Below are positions 42,999 to 52,638 of a stretch of 64,000 nt of DNA, piece after piece; within the stretch, counting starts at the first letter, position 1; each line of letters starts with the position of its first letter. This DNA is from Thermomonas fusca DSM 15424. Lineage in GTDB: Bacteria > Pseudomonadota > Gammaproteobacteria > Xanthomonadales > Xanthomonadaceae. A program made the position numbers and the translations under genes. The stretch spans positions 79,668 through 143,667 of the forward strand of contig NZ_AUIV01000006.1 of assembly GCF_000423885.1 (NCBI RefSeq). Reading direction: 5' to 3'. The notes beneath the pieces were generated by a model. It searched no databases, was not told the origin of the DNA, and saw only the letters and a program-made list of their open reading frames with translations.

Positions 42999-44798
42999 AT
43001 GGATAGCGGCGGCCTGGAACTGGCACTGGTGTTCCTGCTGGCAGCGGTGCTGGCGGTGCCATTGTTCAAGCGGTTCGGGCTGGGCGCGATCCTCGCTTAC
43101 CTCACCGCCGGCGTGCTGTTGGGGCCACACGAGCTGGCGCTGGTGCGCGACCCGGACAAGGTGCTGGCGGCCAGCGAGATCGGCGTGGTCATGCTGCTGT
43201 TCGTGATCGGGCTGGAGTTGTCGCTGCCGCGGCTGAAGGTGATGCGCAAGCCGATTTTCCTGGTCGGTGGCCTGCAGGTGCTGCTGTGCGGGCTGGCGCT
43301 GGGTGCGCTGGCGATGCTGGCGGGGCTGGGCTGGAAGGCGGCGTTGGTGGTGGGGCTGGGTCTGGCGCTGTCCTCCACGGCGGTGGGCCTGCAGCTGCTG
43401 GCCGAGCGCAAGGAGCTGGCCACCGAGCACGGCCGGCTCGCGTTCGCGATCCTGCTGTTCCAGGACCTGGCCGCGATCCCGCTGCTGGCTGCAATCCCAT
43501 TGCTGGGCAAGGCCAAGACCGTGGGCCTGGAATGGACCGAGGTGGCGCGCGCGGTGGCGCTGATCGCGGCGCTGATCTTCGGCGGCCGCTACCTGCTGCG
43601 CCACCTGTTCCGCGTCATCGCCCGCACCGATCTTCCCGAGGTGTTCACCGGCGCCGCCCTGCTGGTGGTGCTGGGCAGCGCCTGGCTGATGCAGGCGGCG
43701 GGCTTGAGCGCGGGCCTCGGCGCATTCCTGGCCGGCGTGCTGCTGGCCGAATCCGAATACCGGCACGAACTGGAGGCGCAGATCCGCCCGTTCGAAGGCC
43801 TGCTGCTGGGGCTGTTCTTCATGGCCGTGGGCATGGGCATCGACGTGCAGCGGATCCTCACCGAGCCGCTGCTGATCGCGGCGGGCGTGGCCACGCTGCT
43901 GGCGGTGAAATCGTTGCTGCTGTTCGCGCTGGGGCTGCGCCCGGGCCGGCTGGACGCGCGCGGGGCCTGCCTGCTGGCGGCGGTGCTGGCGCTGGGCGGC
44001 GAGTTCGCCTTCGTGGTGTTCGGCGAAGCGGGGCGGGCCCGGCTGCTGGATGCCGCCACCCTTGACCGCCTCACCGCCATCGTCGGCCTGTCGATGGCGC
44101 TGACGCCGCTGCTGCTGATGCTGGCGTCGAAGCTGCTGCCCGACAGGCTGGCCTCGGAAGCGCGTGAGTACGATGCGATCCCGCAGGACCGCCACCCGCA
44201 GGTGCTGATTGCCGGCTTCGGCCGCTTCGGCCAGATCGTCGCCCGCCTGCTGCGCGCGCAGGGCATAGCCTTCATCGCCATCGACCCGGACATCGAGCAG
44301 GTCAACCTGTCGCGGCAGATCGGCACCGACCAGATCTATTACGGCGATCCGACCCGGTTGGCGCTGCTGCGCTCGGCCGGTGCCGCGCGGATCCGCATCT
44401 TCGTGGTCGCCATCAACGGCGTCGAGGCCAGCCTGCGGATGGTGCGGCTGGTGCGAAAAAACTATCCGCAGGCGCGGGTGTTCGCGCGCGCGCGCGACCG
44501 CCGCCACGCCTGGCAGCTGATCGATCTGGGCGCGGAAGCGCTGCGCGAAACCTTCTGCAGCAGCCTGGAGATCGGCCGCGAGGTGCTGGTGGCGCTGGGC
44601 ATGCAACGCGAACAGGCCGAGGATCGCGCGCGCCGTTTCCGCGAATGGGACGAGTCGCTGCTGGAGCAGCAGCGGCTGCTGCAGGACGACGAGGATGCGC
44701 TGCTGCAGGCCACCCGCGATGCGCGCCGGGAGCTGGATGGGCTGTTCGAGGCGGATGCCGGCAGCGCTCGCGGCGATGCCCCGACCGGGGCCGCGTAA
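42999..44798 (+). CDS. Kef-type K+/H+ antiporter (CPA2 family) with TrkA-N domain
   Basis: The 599-aa product is a KefB/KefC-like potassium/proton antiporter. The N-terminal two-thirds is a 12-13-helix Na+/H+ exchanger domain with the Kef signature GAFLAGVLLAESEYRHELE and GLLLGLFFMAVGMGIDV. A cytoplasmic TrkA-N (KTN) domain begins near residue 395 with VLIAGFGRFGQIVARLL. Kef proteins protect against electrophiles by acidifying the cell; glutathione gating is not proven here, and no KefF/KefG partner is adjacent. The ATG has a GGAACGG box upstream. Confidence 0.92.
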   Translation: MDSGGLELALVFLLAAVLAVPLFKRFGLGAILAYLTAGVLLGPHELALVRDPDKVLAASEIGVVMLLFVIGLELSLPRLKVMRKPIFLVGGLQVLLCGLALGALAMLAGLGWKAALVVGLGLALSSTAVGLQLLAERKELATEHGRLAFAILLFQDLAAIPLLAAIPLLGKAKTVGLEWTEVARAVALIAALIFGGRYLLRHLFRVIARTDLPEVFTGAALLVVLGSAWLMQAAGLSAGLGAFLAGVLLAESEYRHELEAQIRPFEGLLLGLFFMAVGMGIDVQRILTEPLLIAAGVATLLAVKSLLLFALGLRPGRLDARGACLLAAVLALGGEFAFVVFGEAGRARLLDAATLDRLTAIVGLSMALTPLLLMLASKLLPDRLASEAREYDAIPQDRHPQVLIAGFGRFGQIVARLLRAQGIAFIAIDPDIEQVNLSRQIGTDQIYYGDPTRLALLRSAGAARIRIFVVAINGVEASLRMVRLVRKNYPQARVFARARDRRHAWQLIDLGAEALRETFCSSLEIGREVLVALGMQREQAEDRARRFREWDESLLEQQRLLQDDEDALLQATRDARRELDGLFEADAGSARGDAPTGAA

Positions 44799-44876
44799 GG
44801 CCCAGGCGGCCGCTGCGCTCGCGCGGTTCATCCGGACGCGCTTGGATCTCCTGCGCCAGCCCGCAGGCTCGCCACG

Positions 44877-47800
44877 CTACTCGCGCAGGAAACGCGCCAT
44901 CGACACGCCCGAGGGCGGGGGCGCGGCCGGCGGGACCAGCTCCGCGGCGATGTCGACGTAACCGCGCAGCAGGGCGATGTCGCGCGGGATGCGTCCGCCG
45001 GCGTCGGCCAGCGCCGGGTCGGCGCCGGCGCGCAGCAGCGCCTGCACCGTGCGGCGCAGGCCGTGCAATGCGGCCAGATGGAGGGGGCCGTAGCCGCGGG
45101 CGTCGCGGGCGTCCAGCCGCACGTCTTCGTCCAGCAGCCGCTCCAGCGCGGCCAGCAGCACGTCCTCGCTACTGGGCGTGCCCGGCTCGGCGCGTGCGCC
45201 CAGCAGCAGCAGCAGCGGGGTGGTGCCATTCTTCGCCGGCAGGTGCGGGTCGGCGCCGGCCAGCAACAGGCCATCCAGCAGTGCCAGCAGGCGGGTGCGG
45301 TCACGGGCAGTGAAGCCGTACAGGGCGGCGCAGTGCAAGGGCGTCTGGCCCTGCGCGTCGACCGCGTGCAGGTCGGCGCCGGCGCGCAGCAGCCGCGCCA
45401 CCAGCTCCGGCAGGCCCAGCGCGGCGGCCAGCATCAGCACGGTGACTTCGCCGGGCAGCCGCTGTTCCAGGCTGCAGCCAGCCTGCAGCAGGCGTTCGAC
45501 GATCTCCGGCTGGCGCATGCTCACCGCCGCGGACAGCGCGGTGGCACCGGTGTTGGCGGTCAGGCCGGGATCGGCGCCGCGCGCCAGCAGGTCTTCGACC
45601 AGCCCGCGATGGCCGCCACCGGCCGCGCGCAGCAGCGCGGTGCAGCCCTGGCTGTCGGTGGTGTCTATCGGAAAGCCGAGGTCCAGCAGGCGCCGCACCG
45701 CGTCGCGGTCGCCGGTGATAGCGGCGGCCGGCAGGTCGATGGCGCGCAGTGGCCGATGCGGTAGCGGCCAGCCGCGCCAGTCCAGCCAGTCGGCGAGCTC
45801 GCGCTGGCCGCTGGCCAAGGCGATGCCCAGGGGCGTCTGTCCGTCGGCGGCGCGCCGGTCCGGCGCAGCGCCTTCGGCCAGCAGCGCGGTCAGCATCGGT
45901 TGGCGCCCCAGGCTGGCGGCGAAATGCAGCGGACTCATGCCGCGGCCGTCGCAGCCGTCGGGATCGGCACCGTGGGCCAGCAGCTGGTGCAGCAGCGCCT
46001 GCCAACCCAGCCGCACCGCCAGCAGCAGCGGCGGGTCGCCAGCGGCGGAGGCGGCAAATGGATCGGCGCCGCGCGCCAGCAGTTCCAGCGCGAAGGCTTC
46101 GCCGCCCGCGTCGTCGCCCGGCGCATCCAGGCAGGCAGCCAGATAATCGGCCAGTCCGCCGGCGCCGGCCGGCGAAGCGCCGTGCGCCAGCAGCCGCCGT
46201 GCGACTGCGATGCCGGCCTCGCCGCGGGTCAGCGCGGCCTGCATCGGCGCCGGGGCAGCGGCGACGCGGGATTCGGGATTGGCGCCGTGGCGCAGCAGCC
46301 AATCGGTGCGCGCGGCGCTGGCGGCGACTTCGGCATCGCCCAGCAGGTGATCGAAGTCGGCGCGTTCCAGCCGCGCCGCCAGCGCCTGCAGCCGCGCCGC
46401 GTCGGCGCCTTCCAGCAGCGCTTCGCGCAACAGCAGGGATGGCGGGCGTTCCGGCGCCGGTTCATCGTCGCCAAGCGCCGCCGACGGGCTGCGGCCGGGA
46501 TCGAGCAGCGCCGCCAGCGCCCAGCGGCCGGCGGCTACGGCAATCTCCACCGCGCTGCGCCCGTGCGCGTCGGCGGCGTGCGGATCGATGCCCTGCGCCA
46601 GCAGCAGCTGCACCAGCGCCGGCGACGGTGCTTCCGCGGCGCAGGCCAGGTGCAGCGCGTTGGCGCCGCCGGCATCGCAGGCGCAAGCGTCGGCGCCGGC
46701 GGCCAGCAGCACTTCCAGCGCCGGCTGGGCGCTGCTGCGGGCGGCGTCGAGCAGCGGCGTGCGGCCTTCGCCGTCGCGCGGATCGGCATCTGCGCCGGCT
46801 TCCAGCAGGGTCTGGCAGATCGCGGCGTGGCCGGCCGCGGCGGCTTCGTGCAGGGCGCTGCGGCCGCGTGCGTCGCGGGCGTTGGCCTTGGCCTTGTGGC
46901 GCAGCAGCAGCAGCACGCCGGCGGGGTCGTCCTCCTCGCTGCCGGCGGCGGCCAGCAGGGCCGGCTGACCGCCGGCGGGTTCCGGGCGCGCACCGCGTTC
47001 CAGCAGGAACCGCGCCAGCCGCCAATTGCCGCAGGCGCAGGCGCTGCCCAGCGGCGACAGGCCGGCGGCGTTGGGCGCGTCGATGGCGGCGGCGGCGTCG
47101 CGCAGCAGCGCGGCCACGCCGGGGTCGGAGCTGCGCGCGGCATGGTGCAGGGGGGTGTTGCCGTCGGCATCGGCGATGCGCGGATCGGCGCCGTTGGCGA
47201 GCAGGGTCATCACCGCTTCCGGGCGGCCGTGCCAGCTGTCGCGGGTGGCGGCCAGCAGCGGCGTCATGCCGTCCTGCATGGCGTTGACGTCAACGCCGCG
47301 CTCGATCAGCGCGCGCAGCAGGCGCAGGTCCGGCAGCACCGCCGCCAGCACCGGCAGGCTGCGGCGATCGCGCGCATCGGGTTCGGGTTGCACCTGCGGG
47401 TCGGCACCGGCCGCGAGCAGCGCCAGCGCGCGATCGACCCGACCCAGCCGCGCGGCGGCGTACAGCTGCCGGCTCAGGCCGGCCAGTTCGGCGGCGGAAC
47501 TGGCCTCATCCGCAGCGGGCAGCGGCGCGATCGCCGGCGTGCTGTCGAACGCTTCTTCCTCCAGCGCGGCAGGGTCGGCGACGGCGTCCATTTCCACCAC
47601 CGGCAGGCCGTGCAGGGCGATGGCGGGTGCCGCCGACTGCAGGGCAAGATGCGCCAGCGGCAGCAGCGCCAGCGCATAGGCGAAGCTGATGCCCAGGCGG
47701 GCGCCACCGGCCAGCAGATCCGGCCAGCCCAGCAGCAGGCCGCCGGCCAGCAGCAGGAACACCGGCAGCGCGCCCAGCAACAGCCCGCGCCAGGCGGCGG

Positions 47801-48215
47801 GGTCCTGCGCCTGGCGGGCGGCGAAGCGCGACTGCGCGCTGCCGCCGCCGCGTTCCAGCGTGTACCAGTCCGGCCAGCGCCACCACAGCGCCACCAGCAG
47901 CGCACCGGCCAGCCCGGCCAGCGCCAGCGCGTGGCCCAGCGACGGGGCTTCGCGCAGCCGCAGCAACGGCCAGGCCAGCAGCGCGCCGGCCAGCAGGAAA
48001 CCGCCGCCCCACAACAGCGCCAGCCGGCCGGCATCGAGGGCCAGCGCGCGCCGGTCGCGGCTGCCGCGCAGCAGCGCGATGCCCAGCGCGGCCGGCACCT
48101 GCGCCAGCCAGGCCAGCGCGGCGGCGACACCGTCGGCGGCGAACCCGCTGCCGACGGCCGCAAGCAGTGCAAGCGCGAGCAGCGCGGCGCCAGCCACGGG
48201 CATGCGTTCAGGCAT
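44877..48215 (-). CDS. Large membrane-anchored ankyrin-repeat protein
   Basis: The 1112-aa product has an N-terminal region of about 200 residues with five or six hydrophobic helices, then an acidic, Ala-rich linker. From about residue 230 to the end there are some two dozen ankyrin repeats, many with the DxxGxTPLHxAA pattern (for example DADGNTPLHHAARSSDP, DAQGQTPLHCAALYGF, DARGYGPLHLAALHGL). Ankyrin arrays bind proteins and show no catalytic motif. Such a membrane-plus-ankyrin architecture suggests a cytoplasmic or periplasmic interaction scaffold; orientation is not determined. The start overlaps the end of ycgL by 8 nt, so the two are probably coupled. It is convergent with the Kef gene. 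Confidence 0.85.
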   Translation of the reverse strand: MPERMPVAGAALLALALLAAVGSGFAADGVAAALAWLAQVPAALGIALLRGSRDRRALALDAGRLALLWGGGFLLAGALLAWPLLRLREAPSLGHALALAGLAGALLVALWWRWPDWYTLERGGGSAQSRFAARQAQDPAAWRGLLLGALPVFLLLAGGLLLGWPDLLAGGARLGISFAYALALLPLAHLALQSAAPAIALHGLPVVEMDAVADPAALEEEAFDSTPAIAPLPAADEASSAAELAGLSRQLYAAARLGRVDRALALLAAGADPQVQPEPDARDRRSLPVLAAVLPDLRLLRALIERGVDVNAMQDGMTPLLAATRDSWHGRPEAVMTLLANGADPRIADADGNTPLHHAARSSDPGVAALLRDAAAAIDAPNAAGLSPLGSACACGNWRLARFLLERGARPEPAGGQPALLAAAGSEEDDPAGVLLLLRHKAKANARDARGRSALHEAAAAGHAAICQTLLEAGADADPRDGEGRTPLLDAARSSAQPALEVLLAAGADACACDAGGANALHLACAAEAPSPALVQLLLAQGIDPHAADAHGRSAVEIAVAAGRWALAALLDPGRSPSAALGDDEPAPERPPSLLLREALLEGADAARLQALAARLERADFDHLLGDAEVAASAARTDWLLRHGANPESRVAAAPAPMQAALTRGEAGIAVARRLLAHGASPAGAGGLADYLAACLDAPGDDAGGEAFALELLARGADPFAASAAGDPPLLLAVRLGWQALLHQLLAHGADPDGCDGRGMSPLHFAASLGRQPMLTALLAEGAAPDRRAADGQTPLGIALASGQRELADWLDWRGWPLPHRPLRAIDLPAAAITGDRDAVRRLLDLGFPIDTTDSQGCTALLRAAGGGHRGLVEDLLARGADPGLTANTGATALSAAVSMRQPEIVERLLQAGCSLEQRLPGEVTVLMLAAALGLPELVARLLRAGADLHAVDAQGQTPLHCAALYGFTARDRTRLLALLDGLLLAGADPHLPAKNGTTPLLLLLGARAEPGTPSSEDVLLAALERLLDEDVRLDARDARGYGPLHLAALHGLRRTVQALLRAGADPALADAGGRIPRDIALLRGYVDIAAELVPPAAPPPSGVSMARFLRE

Positions 48216-48477
48216 CGGTGCCCCAGTCGTCGCTCATCGGGTCGGCCATGGTGGGCGGGAACTGCAGGTGGAAGCCGCGACTGGCAAGGTTGCTGCGCAC
48301 CACGTCGGGGTTCTCCCGCGCCAGCCGGCGTTCCGGCGTCAGCGCCACTTCCAGCACGAATTGCAGGCTACCCAGCTGCGCGCGCAGCGGTTCAGGCAGG
48401 CAGCCGAAATCGTCGCGCGTGGCGAGGTAGAGAAAGGTGTCGGCCTTTTTCAGGCTCTTGTAGACGAAGGCAAGCAT
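48208..48477 (-). CDS. YcgL domain-containing protein
   Basis: The 89-aa product is a YcgL (PF05166-type) protein, with MLAFVYKSLKKADTFLYLA and DDFGCLPEPLRAQLG at the start and RGFHLQFPP near the end. It is a small cytosolic protein of unknown function that is conserved in gammaproteobacteria and usually encoded near RNase D. Here it overlaps a large ankyrin gene by 8 nt instead. The start at 48477 gives the standard family length; an earlier in-frame ATG adds 11 residues. Confidence 0.9.
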   Translation of the reverse strand: MLAFVYKSLKKADTFLYLATRDDFGCLPEPLRAQLGSLQFVLEVALTPERRLARENPDVVRSNLASRGFHLQFPPTMADPMSDDWGTDA

Positions 48478-48506
48478 CGCGATCCGGGGGAATCGGGTTT
48501 GCGGAA

Positions 48507-48521
48507 ACAATCACGGATTGT
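48507..48521. repeat. Inverted repeat between ycgL and the S9 peptidase gene
   Basis: ACAATC-ACG-GATTGT is a perfect 6+3+6 inverted repeat in the 147-bp divergent gap, 30 nt upstream of ycgL. It has no T-tract. It could be an operator for either gene; nothing identifies the regulator. Confidence 0.3.
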
Positions 48522-48624
48522 GCGGTAAAGCGCGCTGCGGCGGAACCGCTGTCGGGACATCCGGCACAGGCGCGCAGGAAACCGGCTGCTACGCTGCGCG
48601 ATTCGTTTCGCCCCGGACCCGTTC

Positions 48625-50958
48625 ATGCGCCTCCTCCCGCTTGCGTTCGCCCTGCTGTCCACCCTGCCCGCCGCGCACGCCGCGGAGCGGGTCAGCCTGA
48701 CCCAGGCGATGGCCGATCCCGACTGGATCGGCAACCCGGTGGAGCGCGCGTGGTGGCGCTGGGACGGCAAGTCCGCCTATTACCTGCAGAAGCGCGACGG
48801 CGCCGGCATCCGCGACACCTGGCGGGTGGGCATCAACGGTGGCGCAGCCGGCCGGCTGGACGATGCCGCGCGCGCCGACCTCGACGCCGACGGCGCGGTG
48901 GTCGATGCCGCGGGCAACCGCAGCGCCTTCATCCGCAATGGCGACGTATTCGTCCGCGACCTGCGCGGCGGTGCGCTGCAGCAGCTGACCCGCGACAACC
49001 AGGCCGCCTCGCGCCTGCAATGGAGCAGCGGCGGCGCGCTGGTGTGGCGCGCGGGCGAGGCCTGGTATCGCTGGGACGGCCGCGGCGTGGTGCAGGCCGC
49101 GGTGGTGAAAGCCGAAGACGCGCCGGGCACGCCGCCCAAGGCCGACGACCTGCGCGATCGCCAGCTGCGCCTGATCGCCACCCTCAACGACGACCGCGCC
49201 CGCCGCGACGCCGCGCGGGTGCAGGCCGACGACTGGCGCAAGGCGGATCCGACCCGCGCACCGGCGCCGGTCTACCTGGGCAAGGGCGTGGAGATCGCCG
49301 ACACCGCGCTGTCGCCGGATGGCCGCTGGTTGCTGGCAGTCACCCGCGAGAAGGGCGCCGACAGCGGACGCGCCGGCAAGATGCCGATGTACGTCACCGA
49401 ATCGGGTTACGAGGAGTTCGAGGACGTGCGCACCCGCGTCGGTCGCGGCGATCCGGTGCCGCACAGGCTGTGGCTGGCCGACCTTGCCACCGGCAAGCTG
49501 GTCGAGCTGGGGTTCGACCCGCTGCCCGGCATCGCCGTCGACCCGCTGGCGGCGATGCGCAAGGCCGCCGGCAAGCCGGCCCTGCAGGGCAACCGCGCGC
49601 TGCAGGTGGGTGATGTGCAGTGGAGCGCAGACGGCCGCAACGCGGCGGTGATGCTGCGCGCCATCGACAACAAGGACCGCTGGATCGCCAGCGTCGACCT
49701 TGACGGCGCGCGCCTGCAACCGCGCCACCGGCTCACCGACCCGGCGTGGATCAACTGGGGCTTCAACGAATTCGGCTGGCTGCCGGATGGCCGCACGCTC
49801 TGGTATCTCAGCGAGGAAAGCGGGTTCTCGCATCTTTATACGTTCGACGGCACGCGTCGGCGCCAGCTCACCCAGGGCCGCTGGGAGGCCTCGCAGGTCA
49901 GCGTGTCGCGCGATGGCGCCACGTTCCGGTTCCTGTGCAACCGCAGCGCACCCGGCGACTACGAGGTCTGCAAGGTACCCGCCGCCGGTGGCGAGGTGCG
50001 CGAGCTGACCGCGCTGGACGGGGTGGAGGATTTCTCCGCATCGCCGGACGGAACCAAGCTGCTGGTCCGCCATTCGCTGGCCTACCTGCCGCCGCAGCTG
50101 TCGGTGGTGGACGCCGCGGGCGGCGAGGCGCAGCGCCTCACCGATACCCGCAGCGCCGACTTCAAGGCGCGCAGCTGGATCCAGCCGCAGATCGTGCAGG
50201 TGCCCAGCAAGCACGGCGCTGGCACCATCTGGGGCAAGTACTACGCCCCGGAGAAGATGGAGCCGGGCCGCAAGTACCCGATCGTGATGTTCGTGCACGG
50301 CGCGGGCTACCTGCAGAACGTCTCCGCCCGCTATCCGAACTACTTCCGCGAGCAGATGTTCCACAACCTGCTGGTGGACCAGGGCTACATCGTGCTCGAC
50401 CTCGACTACCGCGCCAGCGAGGGTTACGGCCGCGACTGGCGTACCGCCATCTACCGCTGGATGGGCAAGCCGGAACTGGAGGATTACCTCGACGGCCTGG
50501 ACTGGCTGGTGGAAACCAAGCAGGGCGATCGCGACCGCGCCGGCATCTACGGCGGCAGCTACGGCGGCTTCATGGCCTTCGCCGCGCTGTTCCAGAAGCC
50601 GGGCGTGTTCAAGGCCGGCGCTGCGTTGCGCCCGGTCAGCGACTGGTCGCAGTACAACCACGAATACACCAGCAATATCCTCAACACGCCCGAACTCGAT
50701 CCCGAGGCCTACAAACGCTCCTCGCCACTCGAATATGCGGACGGCCTGCAGGACCACCTGCTGATCGCCCACGGCATGATCGACGACAACGTGTTCTTCA
50801 AGGACTCGGTGATGCTGGCGCAGAAGCTCATCGAGCTGCGCAAGGACAAGTGGGAGCTGGCGCCATATCCGCTGGAGCGGCACGGCTTCACCCATGCCGA
50901 CAGCTGGCATGACGAATACCGGCGGATCTACGAGTTGTTCGAGCGCACGCTGAAGTAA
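48625..50958 (+). CDS. S9 family peptidase (dipeptidyl-peptidase IV-like)
   Basis: The 777-aa product has a signal peptide (MRLLPLAFALLSTLPAAHA), so it is probably periplasmic. A beta-propeller-type N-terminal domain (about 30-500) carries several SPDG-type repeats (ALSPDGRWLL, SASPDGTKLL). A C-terminal prolyl-oligopeptidase hydrolase domain has the nucleophile in YGGSYGGFMAF, the Asp in AHGMIDDNVFF and the His in PLERHGFTHAD. Such enzymes remove dipeptides or cleave after proline in peptides. Substrate range cannot be told from sequence. Confidence 0.93.
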   Translation: MRLLPLAFALLSTLPAAHAAERVSLTQAMADPDWIGNPVERAWWRWDGKSAYYLQKRDGAGIRDTWRVGINGGAAGRLDDAARADLDADGAVVDAAGNRSAFIRNGDVFVRDLRGGALQQLTRDNQAASRLQWSSGGALVWRAGEAWYRWDGRGVVQAAVVKAEDAPGTPPKADDLRDRQLRLIATLNDDRARRDAARVQADDWRKADPTRAPAPVYLGKGVEIADTALSPDGRWLLAVTREKGADSGRAGKMPMYVTESGYEEFEDVRTRVGRGDPVPHRLWLADLATGKLVELGFDPLPGIAVDPLAAMRKAAGKPALQGNRALQVGDVQWSADGRNAAVMLRAIDNKDRWIASVDLDGARLQPRHRLTDPAWINWGFNEFGWLPDGRTLWYLSEESGFSHLYTFDGTRRRQLTQGRWEASQVSVSRDGATFRFLCNRSAPGDYEVCKVPAAGGEVRELTALDGVEDFSASPDGTKLLVRHSLAYLPPQLSVVDAAGGEAQRLTDTRSADFKARSWIQPQIVQVPSKHGAGTIWGKYYAPEKMEPGRKYPIVMFVHGAGYLQNVSARYPNYFREQMFHNLLVDQGYIVLDLDYRASEGYGRDWRTAIYRWMGKPELEDYLDGLDWLVETKQGDRDRAGIYGGSYGGFMAFAALFQKPGVFKAGAALRPVSDWSQYNHEYTSNILNTPELDPEAYKRSSPLEYADGLQDHLLIAHGMIDDNVFFKDSVMLAQKLIELRKDKWELAPYPLERHGFTHADSWHDEYRRIYELFERTLK

Positions 50959-50978
50959 GGATTCGCCGGACGTTGCCC

Positions 50979-52628
50979 ATGCTTCGCATCACCGACCTCA
51001 AGCTGCCGCTGGACCACGACGAAGCCGCGCTGTCTGCGGCCGTGATTGTGCGGCTGGGCATCGCCCCGCACGAGTTGAACGGTTACGCCGTCGCCAAGCG
51101 CAGCCACGATGCGCGCAAGCGCGGCGCGATCGCGCTGATCTACGCGCTGGACGTGGACACCCCGCGCCAAGCCGAGCTGCTGCAGCGCTTTGCCGATGAC
51201 CCGCACGTGCAGCCCGCGCCGGACACCAGCTACCGCCTGGTGGCGAAGGCGCCGGCGCAGCTTCGGCACCGCCCGCTGGTGATCGGTTTCGGCCCGTGCG
51301 GGTTGTTCGTGGGCTTGATCCTGGCGCAGATGGGTTTTCGCCCGATCATCCTGGAACGCGGCAAGGCGGTGCGCGAGCGCACCAAGGACACCTGGGGTCT
51401 GTGGCGCAAGCGCAACCTGCACCCCGAGTCGAACGTGCAGTTCGGCGAGGGCGGCGCCGGCACGTTCTCCGACGGCAAGCTGTACAGCCAGATCCGTGAC
51501 CCGCTGCACCACGGCCGCAAGGTGCTGACCGAGTTCGTCAAGGCCGGCGCGCCGGAGGAAATCCTCTACGTCAGCAAGCCGCATATCGGCACCTTCCGGC
51601 TGGTGTCGATGGTGGAGAACATGCGCGCCACCATCGAAGCGCTGGGCGGTGAAATCCGCTTCGGCCAGCGCGTCGATGACCTGCTGATCGACGTCACGCC
51701 CAGCGGCGAACGGCGCGTGCGCGGCGTCACCCTGGCCAGCGGCGAGCAGCTGCGCGCCGACCACGTGGTGCTGGCGCTGGGCCACAGCGCGCGCGATACC
51801 TTCGAGATGCTGCATGCGCGCGGCGTGCACCTGGACGCCAAGCCGTTCTCGATCGGTTTCCGCATCGAACATCCGCAGTCGGTGATCGACCGTGCCCGCT
51901 TCGGCCCGCAAGCTGGCCATCCGCTGCTGGGCGCGGCCGACTACAAACTGGTGCATCACTGCAAAGGCCGGCACGCCGGCAGCGGCCGCTCGGTGTACAG
52001 CTTCTGCATGTGCCCCGGCGGCACCGTGGTGGCCGCGACCAGCGAACCGCAGCGCGTGGTCACCAACGGCATGAGCCAGTACTCGCGCAACGAACGCAAT
52101 GCGAATGCGGCCGTGGTGGTTGGCATCCAGCCCTCCGACTTCGCCGCATTCGATGCCAGCGGCAGCGTGCTGGCCGGTATCGCCATGCAACGCGCGCTGG
52201 AAAGCCATGCCTATGTGCTGGGCGGCGAAAACTACAGCGCGCCGGCGCAGTTGGTGGGCGATTTCCTCGCCGGCCGCGCATCGCGCCAATTCGGCGAAGT
52301 CCAACCGTCGTACAAGCCGGGCGTCGCCCTGGGCAGCCTCGACAGCGCGCTTCCCGACTACGCGATTGCCGCGATCCGCGAAGCGCTGCCGGCATTCGAG
52401 CGGCAGATCCGCGGCTACGCGATGCACGACGCAATCCTGACCGGCGTGGAAACCCGCACCTCGTCACCGGTCCGGATCACCCGCGACGCCAGCCTGCAAA
52501 GCCTCAACACGCGCGGCCTGTTCCCGGCCGGCGAGGGCGCGGGCTACGCCGGCGGCATCCTGTCCGCGGGCGTGGATGGCATCAAGATTGCCGAAGCGGT
52601 GGCGCGCAGCATCCTCAACGGCGATTGA
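50979..52628 (+). CDS. NAD(P)/FAD-dependent dehydrogenase (COG2509-like)
   Basis: The 549-aa product has a small N-terminal domain (about 1-85, LRITDLKLPLDHDEAAL), then a dinucleotide-binding fold with VIGFGPCGLFVGLILAQMGF and ILERGK. It has FGEGGAGTFSDGKLY and a C-terminal FAD-site FPAGEGAGYAGGILSAGVDG. This matches the uncharacterised FAD-dependent dehydrogenase family. It is cytosolic and the substrate is unknown. The ATG at 50979 was preferred to a TTG two codons upstream. It is 20 nt after the S9 peptidase, same strand. Confidence 0.9.
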   Translation: MLRITDLKLPLDHDEAALSAAVIVRLGIAPHELNGYAVAKRSHDARKRGAIALIYALDVDTPRQAELLQRFADDPHVQPAPDTSYRLVAKAPAQLRHRPLVIGFGPCGLFVGLILAQMGFRPIILERGKAVRERTKDTWGLWRKRNLHPESNVQFGEGGAGTFSDGKLYSQIRDPLHHGRKVLTEFVKAGAPEEILYVSKPHIGTFRLVSMVENMRATIEALGGEIRFGQRVDDLLIDVTPSGERRVRGVTLASGEQLRADHVVLALGHSARDTFEMLHARGVHLDAKPFSIGFRIEHPQSVIDRARFGPQAGHPLLGAADYKLVHHCKGRHAGSGRSVYSFCMCPGGTVVAATSEPQRVVTNGMSQYSRNERNANAAVVVGIQPSDFAAFDASGSVLAGIAMQRALESHAYVLGGENYSAPAQLVGDFLAGRASRQFGEVQPSYKPGVALGSLDSALPDYAIAAIREALPAFERQIRGYAMHDAILTGVETRTSSPVRITRDASLQSLNTRGLFPAGEGAGYAGGILSAGVDGIKIAEAVARSILNGD

Positions 52629-52638
52629 GGCGCCGTCC

